Assembly (NCBI GenBank): GCA_049601915.1
Contig: JBMYRB010000005.1
Coordinates: 133,304-197,303 of the forward strand
Source of the DNA: UBA8079 sp049601915
Lineage (GTDB): Bacteria > Pseudomonadota > Alphaproteobacteria > UBA6615
DNA: 64,000 bases
Direction of reading: 5' to 3'
In this document: piece by piece, positions 25,674 to 33,101 of the stretch
How the letters are laid out: the number at the start of each line of letters is the position of its first letter
How positions within the stretch are numbered: position 1 is the first letter of the stretch
Made by a program: the position numbers and the translations under genes
Notes under the pieces: model-generated
What the model saw: the letters and a program-made list of their open reading frames with translations, nothing else
Told to the model about the DNA's origin: nothing
Database searches by the model: none

Positions 25674-26696
25674 ATGGTGAAACTATCCGTTCTCGATCAA
25701 TCCCCGGTGCGTCAGGACGGGGATGCGCGCCAGGCGCTCGAAGAAACCATCGCGCTGGCACAAGCGGCCGAGCGGTTGGGCTATACCCGTTACTGGCTGG
25801 CCGAACATCACGGCACGGCCGGCTTTGCCGGGTCATCGCCCGAGATCATGGTCACCCGCGTGGCCGCGGCGACAGATCAGATCCGGGTCGGCTCGGGCGG
25901 GGTGATGCTTAGCCATTATTCACCGCTCAAGGTGGCGGAGAATTTCAAGCTGCTGGAGAGTCTGTATCCGGGGCGGATCGATCTTGGGATCGGCCGCGCG
26001 CCGGGCAGCGACGGGGTCACGGCGGCGGCACTTGCCTATGGCAGCGAAGTCGGGATCGAATATTTCCCGACCAAGATCGCCGACATGGTCGCGTTTCTGG
26101 CCGATGAAACGCCTGCAACCAAACCCTTCAAGGATGTCCGCGCCACGCCGGTTGTTGCCGAGGCGCCGGAGGTATGGCTGCTCGGCTCCAGTGATCAGAG
26201 CGCGGCCTATGCGGCGCATTTCGGGTTGGCCTATTCCTTTGCACATTTCATCGCACCGCAGGTCACCGCACCGGTGCTCAAATATTATCGCGAGAAGTTC
26301 CAACCCTCCGGGAAGCTTGCGGCACCGCGGGCCAATGCCGGCGTGTTCGTCATTTGCGCCGACACCCAGGAAGAGGCGGAGTATCTGGCCGCCAGCCGCG
26401 ATCTGTGGCGCCTCAAGCTCAACTACGGGCAGCATCTGCCCTATGCCCATCCCGATGAGGCGCTGGCCTATGATTACAATGCGCAGGAACTGGAGATCGT
26501 AGAGGCGAACAAGGCCAACCGGTTCACCGGCACGCCCGAAAGCCTGCGCGATCAGCTTTCGGCGTTCGTCGACGAACATGGATTTGAAGAGCTGCTCGTC
26601 CTGACGATCACCTATAATTTCGAGACCCGGCTGCGGTCCTACGAATTGCTGGCCGACACGTTCGAACTGACGGGGCCGGAAGCGGCTGCGGTATAG
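25674..26696 (+). CDS. LLM-class (luciferase-like) flavin-dependent oxidoreductase
   Basis: This 340-residue protein has the bacterial luciferase-like TIM barrel. Visible family marks are L-S-V-L-D-Q-S-P-V at the start, R-Y-W-L-A-E-H-H, I-R-V-G-S-G-G-V-M-L-S-H-Y and R-I-D-L-G-I-G-R-A-P-G. Proteins of this subgroup are usually annotated as putative alkanal monooxygenase or MsnO8-like and take FMNH2 as substrate. Nothing in the sequence identifies the organic substrate. It starts after a GGAAAGA ribosome site, 40 bp after the transporter. Confidence 0.9.
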   Translation: MVKLSVLDQSPVRQDGDARQALEETIALAQAAERLGYTRYWLAEHHGTAGFAGSSPEIMVTRVAAATDQIRVGSGGVMLSHYSPLKVAENFKLLESLYPGRIDLGIGRAPGSDGVTAAALAYGSEVGIEYFPTKIADMVAFLADETPATKPFKDVRATPVVAEAPEVWLLGSSDQSAAYAAHFGLAYSFAHFIAPQVTAPVLKYYREKFQPSGKLAAPRANAGVFVICADTQEEAEYLAASRDLWRLKLNYGQHLPYAHPDEALAYDYNAQELEIVEANKANRFTGTPESLRDQLSAFVDEHGFEELLVLTITYNFETRLRSYELLADTFELTGPEAAAV

Positions 26697-26842
26697 ATAA
26701 CGGCCCGCCTTGCGCGCCAGATCGCCGCGCCACCGTATGTGCTTGATTAACCTTTTGTGCGCAGAATAACCCCGCAACGCGCAGACATGCGCCCGGAGAT
26801 CTGGCGTGTGGGCCCGACTCCAGGAAGGAACGAGGCGCCGAA

Positions 26843-27058
26843 ATGAGTAAACGAATCACCCTGACAGGCATCGTCCTGTCGGCAATTTCCCTGTCGTCGC
26901 TCGCCGTATCGCATGCGGCCGAACCCGAGACAGCAGAGCCTTTGCGCCTGCCCGACGATACGATGGGTGCGCGCATGGAAGCCGGCGTGCTCGGTGCCGC
27001 CGTTTTGTCGACCAGCGAGATGGGCCGGCTCGGCCTGAAGCGCGATGCAGACCATTAA
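26843..27058 (+). CDS. small exported protein or remnant
   Basis: This 71-residue frame starts after AGGAAGGAACG and begins with a clear signal peptide (K-R, then I-V-L-S-A-I-S-L-S-S-L-A-V and a S-H-A-A cleavage site). The mature part is 40-odd acidic residues with no recognised domain. It ends at a TAA, after which the same frame continues with TRAP-transporter-like sequence. It may therefore be the start of a decayed gene rather than a functional small protein. Confidence 0.4.
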   Translation: MSKRITLTGIVLSAISLSSLAVSHAAEPETAEPLRLPDDTMGARMEAGVLGAAVLSTSEMGRLGLKRDADH

Positions 27059-27067
27059 ACGCGAACC

Positions 27068-27464
27068 GGGTTCGGCGCCCAGGTGCCGTATGTGATGAAC
27101 GTGAACACCGACGCTCTGGCCGCGCTGCCGGAAGCGGTGCGAACCGCGATCGATGAGATGCGTGCGGCGTTCACCCAAAGCGCGGCGCAGGCTTATTGCG
27201 AAGCCGGAGACAATGCGCTCGCGGACCTTAAGAGCTAGGGCGTGCGGACCACGAAGTTTCTCAAGACGCGCCGGTTTCAATGGGCCGATAGCCTGCCCCC
27301 CCCTGGCGCAGCAATGGGCGGCAGCGAATGATGCCGCCGGCCGACCCGGAAGTGCTGTCGTCGAGATGTTTGTTACTGAGTTGCGCGGCGCTGGGGTCAC
27401 GCTGATTCGTGACTGGTCGCGCGCCGCGGCGGCGAAAGAATTGTCACAAGTCCCGACCAGGTAG
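27068..27464 (+). pseudogene. TRAP transporter solute-binding protein (DctP), C-terminal remnant
   Basis: The frame reads V-P-Y-V-M-N-V-N-T-D-A-L-A-A-L-P-E-A-V-R, then L-A-D-L-K-S, a TAG at 27236-27238 and further homologous residues. After a run of seven C at 27295-27301 the match moves to the next frame, giving L-A-Q-Q-W-A-A-A-N-D-A-A-G and A-G-V-T-L-I-R-D-W. This is the C-terminal end of a periplasmic DctP-type binding protein. The nonsense codon and the frameshift mark a pseudogene. No TRAP membrane subunits lie nearby. Confidence 0.7.
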
Positions 27465-27618
27465 TCGTGCCCATGCCGTTGAAGTGCAGCGCGCGCATGG
27501 CTGGGCCGCGCGGCAGGCGTGAGATGTTGCAGCGTAGCGATTCCCGGTCCTTGAAAAGCCTCGGAATTCCAGCGATCTGTGTCGAGCCCCACGCATAGCA
27601 TTTGTGACAGCTGTGCGT

Positions 27619-27649
27619 TTGTTCGCAATCTTTCCGTTCTCTATATAAT
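27619..27649 (+). promoter_or_regulatory. possible sigma-70-type promoter before the thioredoxin gene
   Basis: A perfect TATAAT at 27644-27649 lies 31 bp upstream of the thioredoxin start, with TTGTTC at 27619-27624 as a weak -35 box at a 19-bp spacing. The -10 box stands out in this GC-rich window; the -35 assignment is uncertain. Confidence 0.4.
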
Positions 27650-27679
27650 GGGGCAGATAAACATGAAACGGTGTACCCC

Positions 27680-28009
27680 ATGGCGTTGGAAGACCTTTCG
27701 GTATTTGACGATTATAATTTTGACAGCGAAGTCCTTGGCCGCGCCGGCCTGACGGTCGTCGACTTCTGGTCGAAGACCTGTGTGCCCTGCAAACAGCTCA
27801 AGAAGATCCTGGGACAGGTCAACGATGAACTGCCCGAGAATGTGGTGATCGGCACTGTTGACGGTGACGAAAATCTCGACCTTTTGACACGCTATGGCGT
27901 GCGCGGTTTCCCGACCCTCATGTTCTTCAAGGACGGTGAGGTTGTCGAGACCCGGACCGGCGTCGACCGCCGCCAGGTACTCAAAAAGGCTATCGAAGAA
28001 CACGCCTGA
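27680..28009 (+). CDS. thioredoxin-family protein
   Basis: This 109-residue protein has a thioredoxin fold: V-V-D-F-W-S-K-T-C-V-P-C with redox cysteines C34 and C37, and the cis-proline P78 in G-F-P-T-L-M-F-F. The active site C-V-P-C differs from the usual C-G-P-C, which should alter redox potential. It lies 44 bp upstream of the AhpD-like selenoprotein on the same strand. A plausible role is to recycle that protein's C-S-Y-U centre; this is inference from context. A GTG at 27671 is an alternative start. Confidence 0.88.
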   Translation: MALEDLSVFDDYNFDSEVLGRAGLTVVDFWSKTCVPCKQLKKILGQVNDELPENVVIGTVDGDENLDLLTRYGVRGFPTLMFFKDGEVVETRTGVDRRQVLKKAIEEHA

Positions 28010-28053
28010 TTTTTGTTAGGGTGCGCCCAGTACCAAATGATTGAGAGAGCGAT

Positions 28054-28674
28054 ATGCCGAATATCACCCTGCTCGATATCGAAGAGCTGAAGCAAACGAA
28101 GCTCAAACCGTATATCGAGAAATCCCTCGAACTGCGAGCGCCGGATCCCGGATTTCACGCGGTCATGGGCCACAATGTCGATCTGGCCGAGAAGGCCTAT
28201 CTGTTCTGGGTTAGTGTGTTCAACGAGGGTGCCCTCGACCACAAACTCAAAGAGGTAATCCGGGTGATGCTGTCGCGCATGGCCCATTGCAGTTATTGAG
28301 GCAACGTTCGATCTGCTTCGGCGAAGCGGGAAGGACTAGACGAAAAACTCCTCGACGACGGTATCAACAACCATGCGGGCAGCGACGTCTTCACCGAAAA
28401 GGAGAAGGCAATCATGCGCTATGTCGAGAAAGTGTCCACGGACGTGGACTCATTCAGCGATGACGATTGGGATGACCTTCGAGCCCATCTCAGCGAGGAC
28501 GAAATCGCCGAGCTGGGCATGTTCCTGGTCGGCAATCTCGGCTTCCACACCTTCTTCGGGTCGCTGAAATTCTATCCGATGTTTTCGCCGGACGGCCTTC
28601 TGGTGAGCCAGGAAGAATCCATGGCGATCTATGGTGATACACCGGAATCCCTGCAGGGCGAGGCGGCAGAATAA
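28054..28674 (+). CDS. selenoprotein, AhpD-like/carboxymuconolactone decarboxylase family, Sec82
   Basis: Two frame-matched stretches (28054-28296 and 28300-28674) are joined by a TGA at 28297-28299. Read as selenocysteine, they give 206 residues with A-H-C-S-Y-U-G-N-V-R-S, C79 and U82, at the position of the AhpD-family C-x-x-C redox motif. Homology continues after the UGA: F-T-E-K-E-K-A-I-M-R-Y and later I-A-E-L-G-M-F-L match the family's C-terminal helices. A strong hairpin follows the UGA. AhpD proteins reduce peroxidases or act as peroxidases in an all-helical fold. It follows a thioredoxin gene and precedes a paralog whose start overlaps its stop. Confidence 0.87.
28297..28329 (+). promoter_or_regulatory. 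candidate SECIS element in the AhpD-like mRNA
   Basis: The UGA at 28297-28299 is followed 13 bases later by a 7-bp hairpin: CTGCTTC (28313-28319) pairs with GAAGCGG (28323-28329), one pair being G-U, around a GGC loop. This is the position and G-bearing apical loop expected of a bacterial SECIS. It is the clearest of the three in the window. Confidence 0.6.
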
Positions 28675-29210
28675 TGTCGCGTCTTGCCCCACTGGAACTC
28701 GATCAGATCGAGGATCCCGAGCTCCGCGATCTCATCACCCAATGCGTCGAACTCGGCGTACCCGATGAGCTTTTTCCGCGCATCATCGCGCGGGTCCCGG
28801 CCCAGGCGAAGACACTGCTGGGCGTGATGCTCGAACTGCACACGAAGGGTACGGTCGATCACCAGCTCAAGGAGATCATCCGAATCCAGCTCGCACGCTT
28901 CGTGGAAGACCCGTACTTCTCAGCCTTGCGCTCGAAGCAGGCGATGGAAGCGGGTCTGACGGAAGAACGCATCGACGCGGGCTGCGACGACTATGAAGAG
29001 TCGGAGCTCTTTACCGATGCCGAACGCATGGCGTTGCGCTTTTCCGATCAGCTCTTCCTGGATCCGGACAAGGTCGACAAGGTCTTCTACGACCAGATGC
29101 GCGAGCATTACACCGACGCGCAGATCATGGAGATCGGTACCTTCCTGGCGATCTACCATGCCGCCCATCTGTTCATGAAAACACTGAACGCCCGGCCGCT
29201 CGCCGCCTAG
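28674..29210 (+). CDS. AhpD-like protein lacking the redox Cys/Sec pair
   Basis: This 178-residue protein is a paralog of the preceding selenoprotein and overlaps it by one base (TAATG). Aligned at L-K-E-I-I-R and A-L-R-S, the redox site C-S-Y-U is replaced by D-P-Y-F, so both the Cys and the Sec positions are lost. The rest of the helical fold is kept (F-T-D-A-E-R-M-A-L-R and M-E-I-G-T-F-L-A). AhpD proteins form oligomers, so it could be a regulatory or structural partner; a different catalytic role is also possible. A terminator follows it. Confidence 0.85.
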   Translation: MSRLAPLELDQIEDPELRDLITQCVELGVPDELFPRIIARVPAQAKTLLGVMLELHTKGTVDHQLKEIIRIQLARFVEDPYFSALRSKQAMEAGLTEERIDAGCDDYEESELFTDAERMALRFSDQLFLDPDKVDKVFYDQMREHYTDAQIMEIGTFLAIYHAAHLFMKTLNARPLAA

Positions 29211-29235
29211 GCTCTCGGTCGCGGATCAGAATAAG

Positions 29236-29264
29236 AAAGGGCGGGTCTCAGACCCGCCCTTTTT
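29236..29264 (+). terminator. rho-independent terminator of the AhpD-like operon
   Basis: A 12-bp perfect stem, AAAGGGCGGGTC with loop TCA and its complement, ends in a T run. It lies 25 bp after the stop of the Cys-less paralog. Confidence 0.9.
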
Positions 29265-29287
29265 CGTGTCCGTATGACCCCGAGCTC

Positions 29288-29360
29288 GTCATGCCCGGGC
29301 TTGACCCGGGTATCTTATCTCGGTGGTTGTGAGATGCGCGGATCAAGTCCGCGCATGACG
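29288..29360. repeat. two-hairpin interspersed repeat, copy A
   Basis: Two adjacent palindromes, GTCATGCCCGGGCTTGACCC... at 29288-29314 and GATGCGCGGATCAAGTCCGC... at 29333-29360, share a C-(A/T)-(A/T)-G-A-(C/T) centre. The second recurs almost exactly at 34209-34239. They fill the gap between the AhpD-like terminator and the CoxL-like gene. Confidence 0.7.
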
Positions 29361-29371
29361 TATGAGGGTGT

Positions 29372-31696
29372 CTAGTTCCGATTGAGCGCCGCCCAGACCC
29401 GCGGCGGGGTCGCGGGCATGTCGAGCTCGGTGATTCCGCGAACCGACAATGCGTCGACGATGGCATTCATGCCGGCGGCCAGCGCGCCGGTCGTGCCGGC
29501 CTCGCCCGCGCCCTTGGCGCCCACGGGGTTGGTGGTGCACGGCACCGAGTGGAAACCCAGTTTCATGTCCGGCATGTCGGTTGCGCGCGGCATCATGTAA
29601 TCCATGAAGGAGCCCGCGAGGAGCTGGCCGTCATCGTCATAAATGGCGTTCTCGCCAAGAATCTGGCCAAGCCCCTGGGCCACACCGCCATGCACCTGAC
29701 CGTGGACGATCATCGGGTTGATCACGGTCCCGCAATCATCAACGGCGATATAATTCAGCACCTCGACCACGCCCGTCTCCGGGTCGATCTCTACCTCGCA
29801 GATGTGACAGCCATTGGGGTAGGTCTGTTCGGGTGACTTGAAGTCTTCCTCGGCATTGAGGCTGTCCGGCGCGTCGTCCGGCAGGTCGTCCGACCCGGCC
29901 TGCGCGGCGAGTTCGAAGATGCCGATTGCCCGGTCGGTGCCGGTGACCCGGAATTCGCCATCGCCATACTCGATATCGGCTTCGGCGGCCTCCAGAACAT
30001 GGCTCGCCAGCGTCGTGCCCTTGGCGATAACGGCGTCGGCCGTGACCGAGATGGCTCCGCTTGCCAGTGCCATGGAACGCGATGCGACCGACGCGAAGCC
30101 CGTGCCGGGTGTCTCGAAACTGTCGCCCTCGACAATTCGGACCTTCTCATAGGGTACCTGCAGCAGGTCGGACACGACTTGCGCGAAGGATGTGGCGTGA
30201 CCCTGGCCGTTCGACTGGACGGCGAGCCGCGCCTCGACGGTGCCGTCGTCGGCGAAGCTCAGCATCGCACCTTCTTCCAGATAGCCGCCGGCGGTCTCCA
30301 CGAAGCAGGACAGGCCGATTCCGCGCAGCATGCCGTTGGCTTCCGACGCGGCGCGGCGGTCCGGGAAGTCGTCCCATTCTGCGAGCGCCAGCGCCTTGTC
30401 CATTTCGGCCTCGAACTCACCGGAATCGTAAACCTGCGCCAGCGATGTCGTGTAGGGCATCTGTGCGGGTTTGATGAAGTTGCGCCGCCGCAGTTCGATC
30501 CGGTCGATGCCGAGTTCGCGCGCCGCCTGGTCCATCATCCGCTCCAGCATATAGGCCGCTTCCGGCCGGCCGGCGCCCCGATAAGGGCCGATGGGGATGT
30601 TGTTGGTCATGTAGCACCGCACCTGGAACTCGAGTGCCGGGTTGTCGTAGCAGCCGGTTAGGCAGTTGCAGACGTTCCGGGTGGCCGCCGCGGGACCGTG
30701 GGATGACAGATATCCGCCCATGGCCGCGATCATGTCGACCCGGAAGCCCTGGATCTTACCGTCGGCGTCGAACGCCATGGTGCCGTTCATCACTCCATCG
30801 CGGGCTTGGTTGTCGGCCAGGAAGGCCTCGGACCGGCTGCCCTGCCATTTGACCGGCCGCCCGGTCGCCTTCGCCGCAAACAGGATCGCGACATATTCGG
30901 GATAGGCTTGTGTCTTCATGCCGAAGCCGCCGCCGACATCGTTGGTGCGCACCCGCATCTTTTCATGGGGTACCTGGAAGATCACGTCGGCCAGCATGTT
31001 GCGCATGGCGTTCACGCCCTGGGAGCCGGTGATCAGTTCATAACGGCTCTCGATCTCGTCGAAGCGTGCTACAGCACTACGTGGCTCCATCGCCGCCGCC
31101 ATCAGGCGGTTCGTGCTGAGGGTCAGCTTCACCACATGGGCGGCATTCTCGATCGCGGCCTTGGCCTTGTCCTCGTCACCGATCTGGAAATCGAGGCACA
31201 TGTTGCCGGGGATGTCGTCCCAGATTTCCATGGCACCTTCGGCCGACGCGTCGCGGATGTCGACGACGGTGGGGAGGGTGTCCACGTCCAGCTCGATCAG
31301 GTCGACCGCGTCCTGGGCCAACGCGGTGCTCTCGGCGACCACCACCGCGATGATCTCGCCCACGTGGCGGACCCGGCCGACGGCGACCGCGAGGCGCTGG
31401 GTCTTGAGCATGGGGGAACCGTCGCGGTTCAGGAACGGTGTGACATTGGGAATCGGGCCGACACCGGCGGCTCTCAGGTCTTCGCCTACATAGACGCCGA
31501 TGACACCGGGTGCGGCCGCCGCGGCCGACACGTCGATGCCCTTGATGTCCGCATGCCCGACGGGCGAGCGCAGGAAGGCAGCAAAGGCTTGGCCGTTCAT
31601 CCCGGTATCGTCGACATAGTTGCCGCCGCCGGTGATTAGCCGCGCGTCCTCGCGTCGCGTGACATGCTGGGAAATCCCGAATTGACCGGTCGCCAT
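29372..31696 (-). CDS. molybdenum hydroxylase large subunit, CoxL form II-like
   Basis: This 774-residue Moco subunit has the a/b hammerhead domain, G-G-G-F-G-M-K-T for the cofactor, and the substrate loop G-P-Y-R-G-A-G-R-P-E-A-A-Y that characterises the form II CoxL-like group (A-Y-R-G-A-G-R type), distinct from true CO dehydrogenase (A-Y-x-C-S-F-R). The catalytic Glu lies in G-A-K-G-A-G-E-A-G-T. The start at 31696 follows GGGAGT; an ATG at 31741 is in frame but lacks such a site. No CoxM or CoxS gene is adjacent. It is a different branch from the two hydroxylases at 5.9-10.9 kb. Confidence 0.9.
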   Translation of the reverse strand: MATGQFGISQHVTRREDARLITGGGNYVDDTGMNGQAFAAFLRSPVGHADIKGIDVSAAAAAPGVIGVYVGEDLRAAGVGPIPNVTPFLNRDGSPMLKTQRLAVAVGRVRHVGEIIAVVVAESTALAQDAVDLIELDVDTLPTVVDIRDASAEGAMEIWDDIPGNMCLDFQIGDEDKAKAAIENAAHVVKLTLSTNRLMAAAMEPRSAVARFDEIESRYELITGSQGVNAMRNMLADVIFQVPHEKMRVRTNDVGGGFGMKTQAYPEYVAILFAAKATGRPVKWQGSRSEAFLADNQARDGVMNGTMAFDADGKIQGFRVDMIAAMGGYLSSHGPAAATRNVCNCLTGCYDNPALEFQVRCYMTNNIPIGPYRGAGRPEAAYMLERMMDQAARELGIDRIELRRRNFIKPAQMPYTTSLAQVYDSGEFEAEMDKALALAEWDDFPDRRAASEANGMLRGIGLSCFVETAGGYLEEGAMLSFADDGTVEARLAVQSNGQGHATSFAQVVSDLLQVPYEKVRIVEGDSFETPGTGFASVASRSMALASGAISVTADAVIAKGTTLASHVLEAAEADIEYGDGEFRVTGTDRAIGIFELAAQAGSDDLPDDAPDSLNAEEDFKSPEQTYPNGCHICEVEIDPETGVVEVLNYIAVDDCGTVINPMIVHGQVHGGVAQGLGQILGENAIYDDDGQLLAGSFMDYMMPRATDMPDMKLGFHSVPCTTNPVGAKGAGEAGTTGALAAGMNAIVDALSVRGITELDMPATPPRVWAALNRN

Positions 31697-31915
31697 CGTG
31701 TTTACTCCCGAAAGTCCTGAGTTTTGTGGTGTGAAGTTCATTCTCTTATTCTCAGAAAGATAGCATTCGATGCGGCGAAGATGAAATACCGAGACCCGGT
31801 TGCTGCGGCTTCCTGTACGATTTTCCTTCTGTATAATCGCGCCCGCCGGCGACCGGGATGTTCCCAGAATAAAGCCGAGACATAATCAAACCCGAAACGC
31901 CGGGAAGGAACAAAT

Positions 31916-33001
31916 ATGCTTTTCAAATGCGGTCACCCACATGGCCACGCCCACCATGCCCCCGCGAGCGACGCGAGCGGCCACACGGTCAAGATCGAAA
32001 AACTCGGCGTGCGCACGGTCGATATTCACTGCCACCTGCATGTACCCGAGGCGGATGCGCTGGTGAAGGAGGTTTTCGATCTGAAGAACGAGCCGCTGCT
32101 GTGGTTCGCCAATGACGATACCCGCAAGTTCCAGATGGCCCACGGCCAGGACATCATGCCGAAGATCACGGATACGTCCCTGCGCCTGGCCGAGATGGAC
32201 GCGACCGGCGTGGACGTGCAGGCGATTTCGACCGCGCCGAACCATTACTGCTACTGGGCCGAGCCCGATCTTGGCCGCGAGGTGGCGCAGACCGTGAACA
32301 ACAAGCTGGCCGATGTGGTCGGCGAGCATCCCGATCGGTTCGTGGGTCTGTGCACCGTGCCGTTGCAAGACCCCCAGATGGCGGTCGCGGAGCTTGAGCG
32401 CGCGGTCAAGGAGCAGGGCATGCGCGGCGTTGAGATCAACGCCGACGTTGCGGGCAACGAGCTGTCGCGCGCGGGCCTCGACCCGTTCTGGGCCAAGTGT
32501 GAGGAGCTCGATGTAATCGTCTTCATCCACCCGTCGGGTTTCGCCAAGGGTGACCGGCTGGCCGATCACTATTTCTCCAACATCATCGGCAATCCGCTGG
32601 CGACCACGGTCGCGGTCCACTACCTGATCTTCGACGGGGTGATGGACCGGCATCCGGGCCTCAAGGTCGTGCTTGCCCATGGCGGCGGCTTCCTCGGTTC
32701 CTATCCGGGTCGCATCGATCATGCCCATCCGCTGCGCGCCGATATGCAGCGTGAGTTGGGGGCCGCCAAGGTGCCGGGCGACAGCCTCAACCGCTTCTAT
32801 TTCGACAGCGTGGTGTTCACCCACGATCAGCTCGAGTTCCTCACCAATCATTACGGTGCCGAGCATGTGATCATGGGCACCGACTATCCCTACGACATGG
32901 CGGAGACCGATCCGGTGGGGCATGTCATGGGCGCGAACCTGTCCGACGATCAGAAGCGCGCCATCCTGGGTGAGAACGCGGCCAAGCTGCTGAAACTCTA
33001 G
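31916..33001 (+). CDS. ACMSD-like amidohydrolase (amidohydrolase 2 family), copy 1
   Basis: This 361-residue protein is a metal-dependent TIM-barrel hydrolase or decarboxylase. D-I-H-C-H-L-H (about residue 40) is the H-x-H metal motif; further ligands are seen in I-H-P-S-G, L-A-H-G-G-G and G-T-D-Y-P-Y. The family includes aminocarboxymuconate-semialdehyde decarboxylase and aromatic-acid decarboxylases. An unusual N-terminal tail carries C-G-H-P-H-G-H-A-H-H, which looks metal-binding. It is followed 100 bp later by a close paralog, and diverges from the CoxL-like gene, so ring hydroxylation followed by decarboxylation or ring cleavage is a possible linkage. Confidence 0.88.
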   Translation: MLFKCGHPHGHAHHAPASDASGHTVKIEKLGVRTVDIHCHLHVPEADALVKEVFDLKNEPLLWFANDDTRKFQMAHGQDIMPKITDTSLRLAEMDATGVDVQAISTAPNHYCYWAEPDLGREVAQTVNNKLADVVGEHPDRFVGLCTVPLQDPQMAVAELERAVKEQGMRGVEINADVAGNELSRAGLDPFWAKCEELDVIVFIHPSGFAKGDRLADHYFSNIIGNPLATTVAVHYLIFDGVMDRHPGLKVVLAHGGGFLGSYPGRIDHAHPLRADMQRELGAAKVPGDSLNRFYFDSVVFTHDQLEFLTNHYGAEHVIMGTDYPYDMAETDPVGHVMGANLSDDQKRAILGENAAKLLKL

Positions 33002-33009
33002 CAACCAAC

Positions 33010-33077
33010 AACCTCATGCTTCGACAGGCTCAGCATGAGGTTTCCAATTCGCCTCGTCCTGTGCTTGTCGAAGGACG
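33010..33077. repeat. interspersed palindromic repeat between the amidohydrolase paralogs
   Basis: AACCTCATGCT at 33010-33020 pairs with AGCATGAGGTT at 33032-33042 around a TCGACAGGCTC loop. A related CGTCCTTCGACAAGC-type half lies on the opposite strand at 33052-33077. Such TTCGACA-containing palindromes are common intergenic repeats in this class. It could also act as a stem after the first amidohydrolase. Confidence 0.6.
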
Positions 33078-33101
33078 TAGCGTAATATAAGGGAAATCAC
33101 G

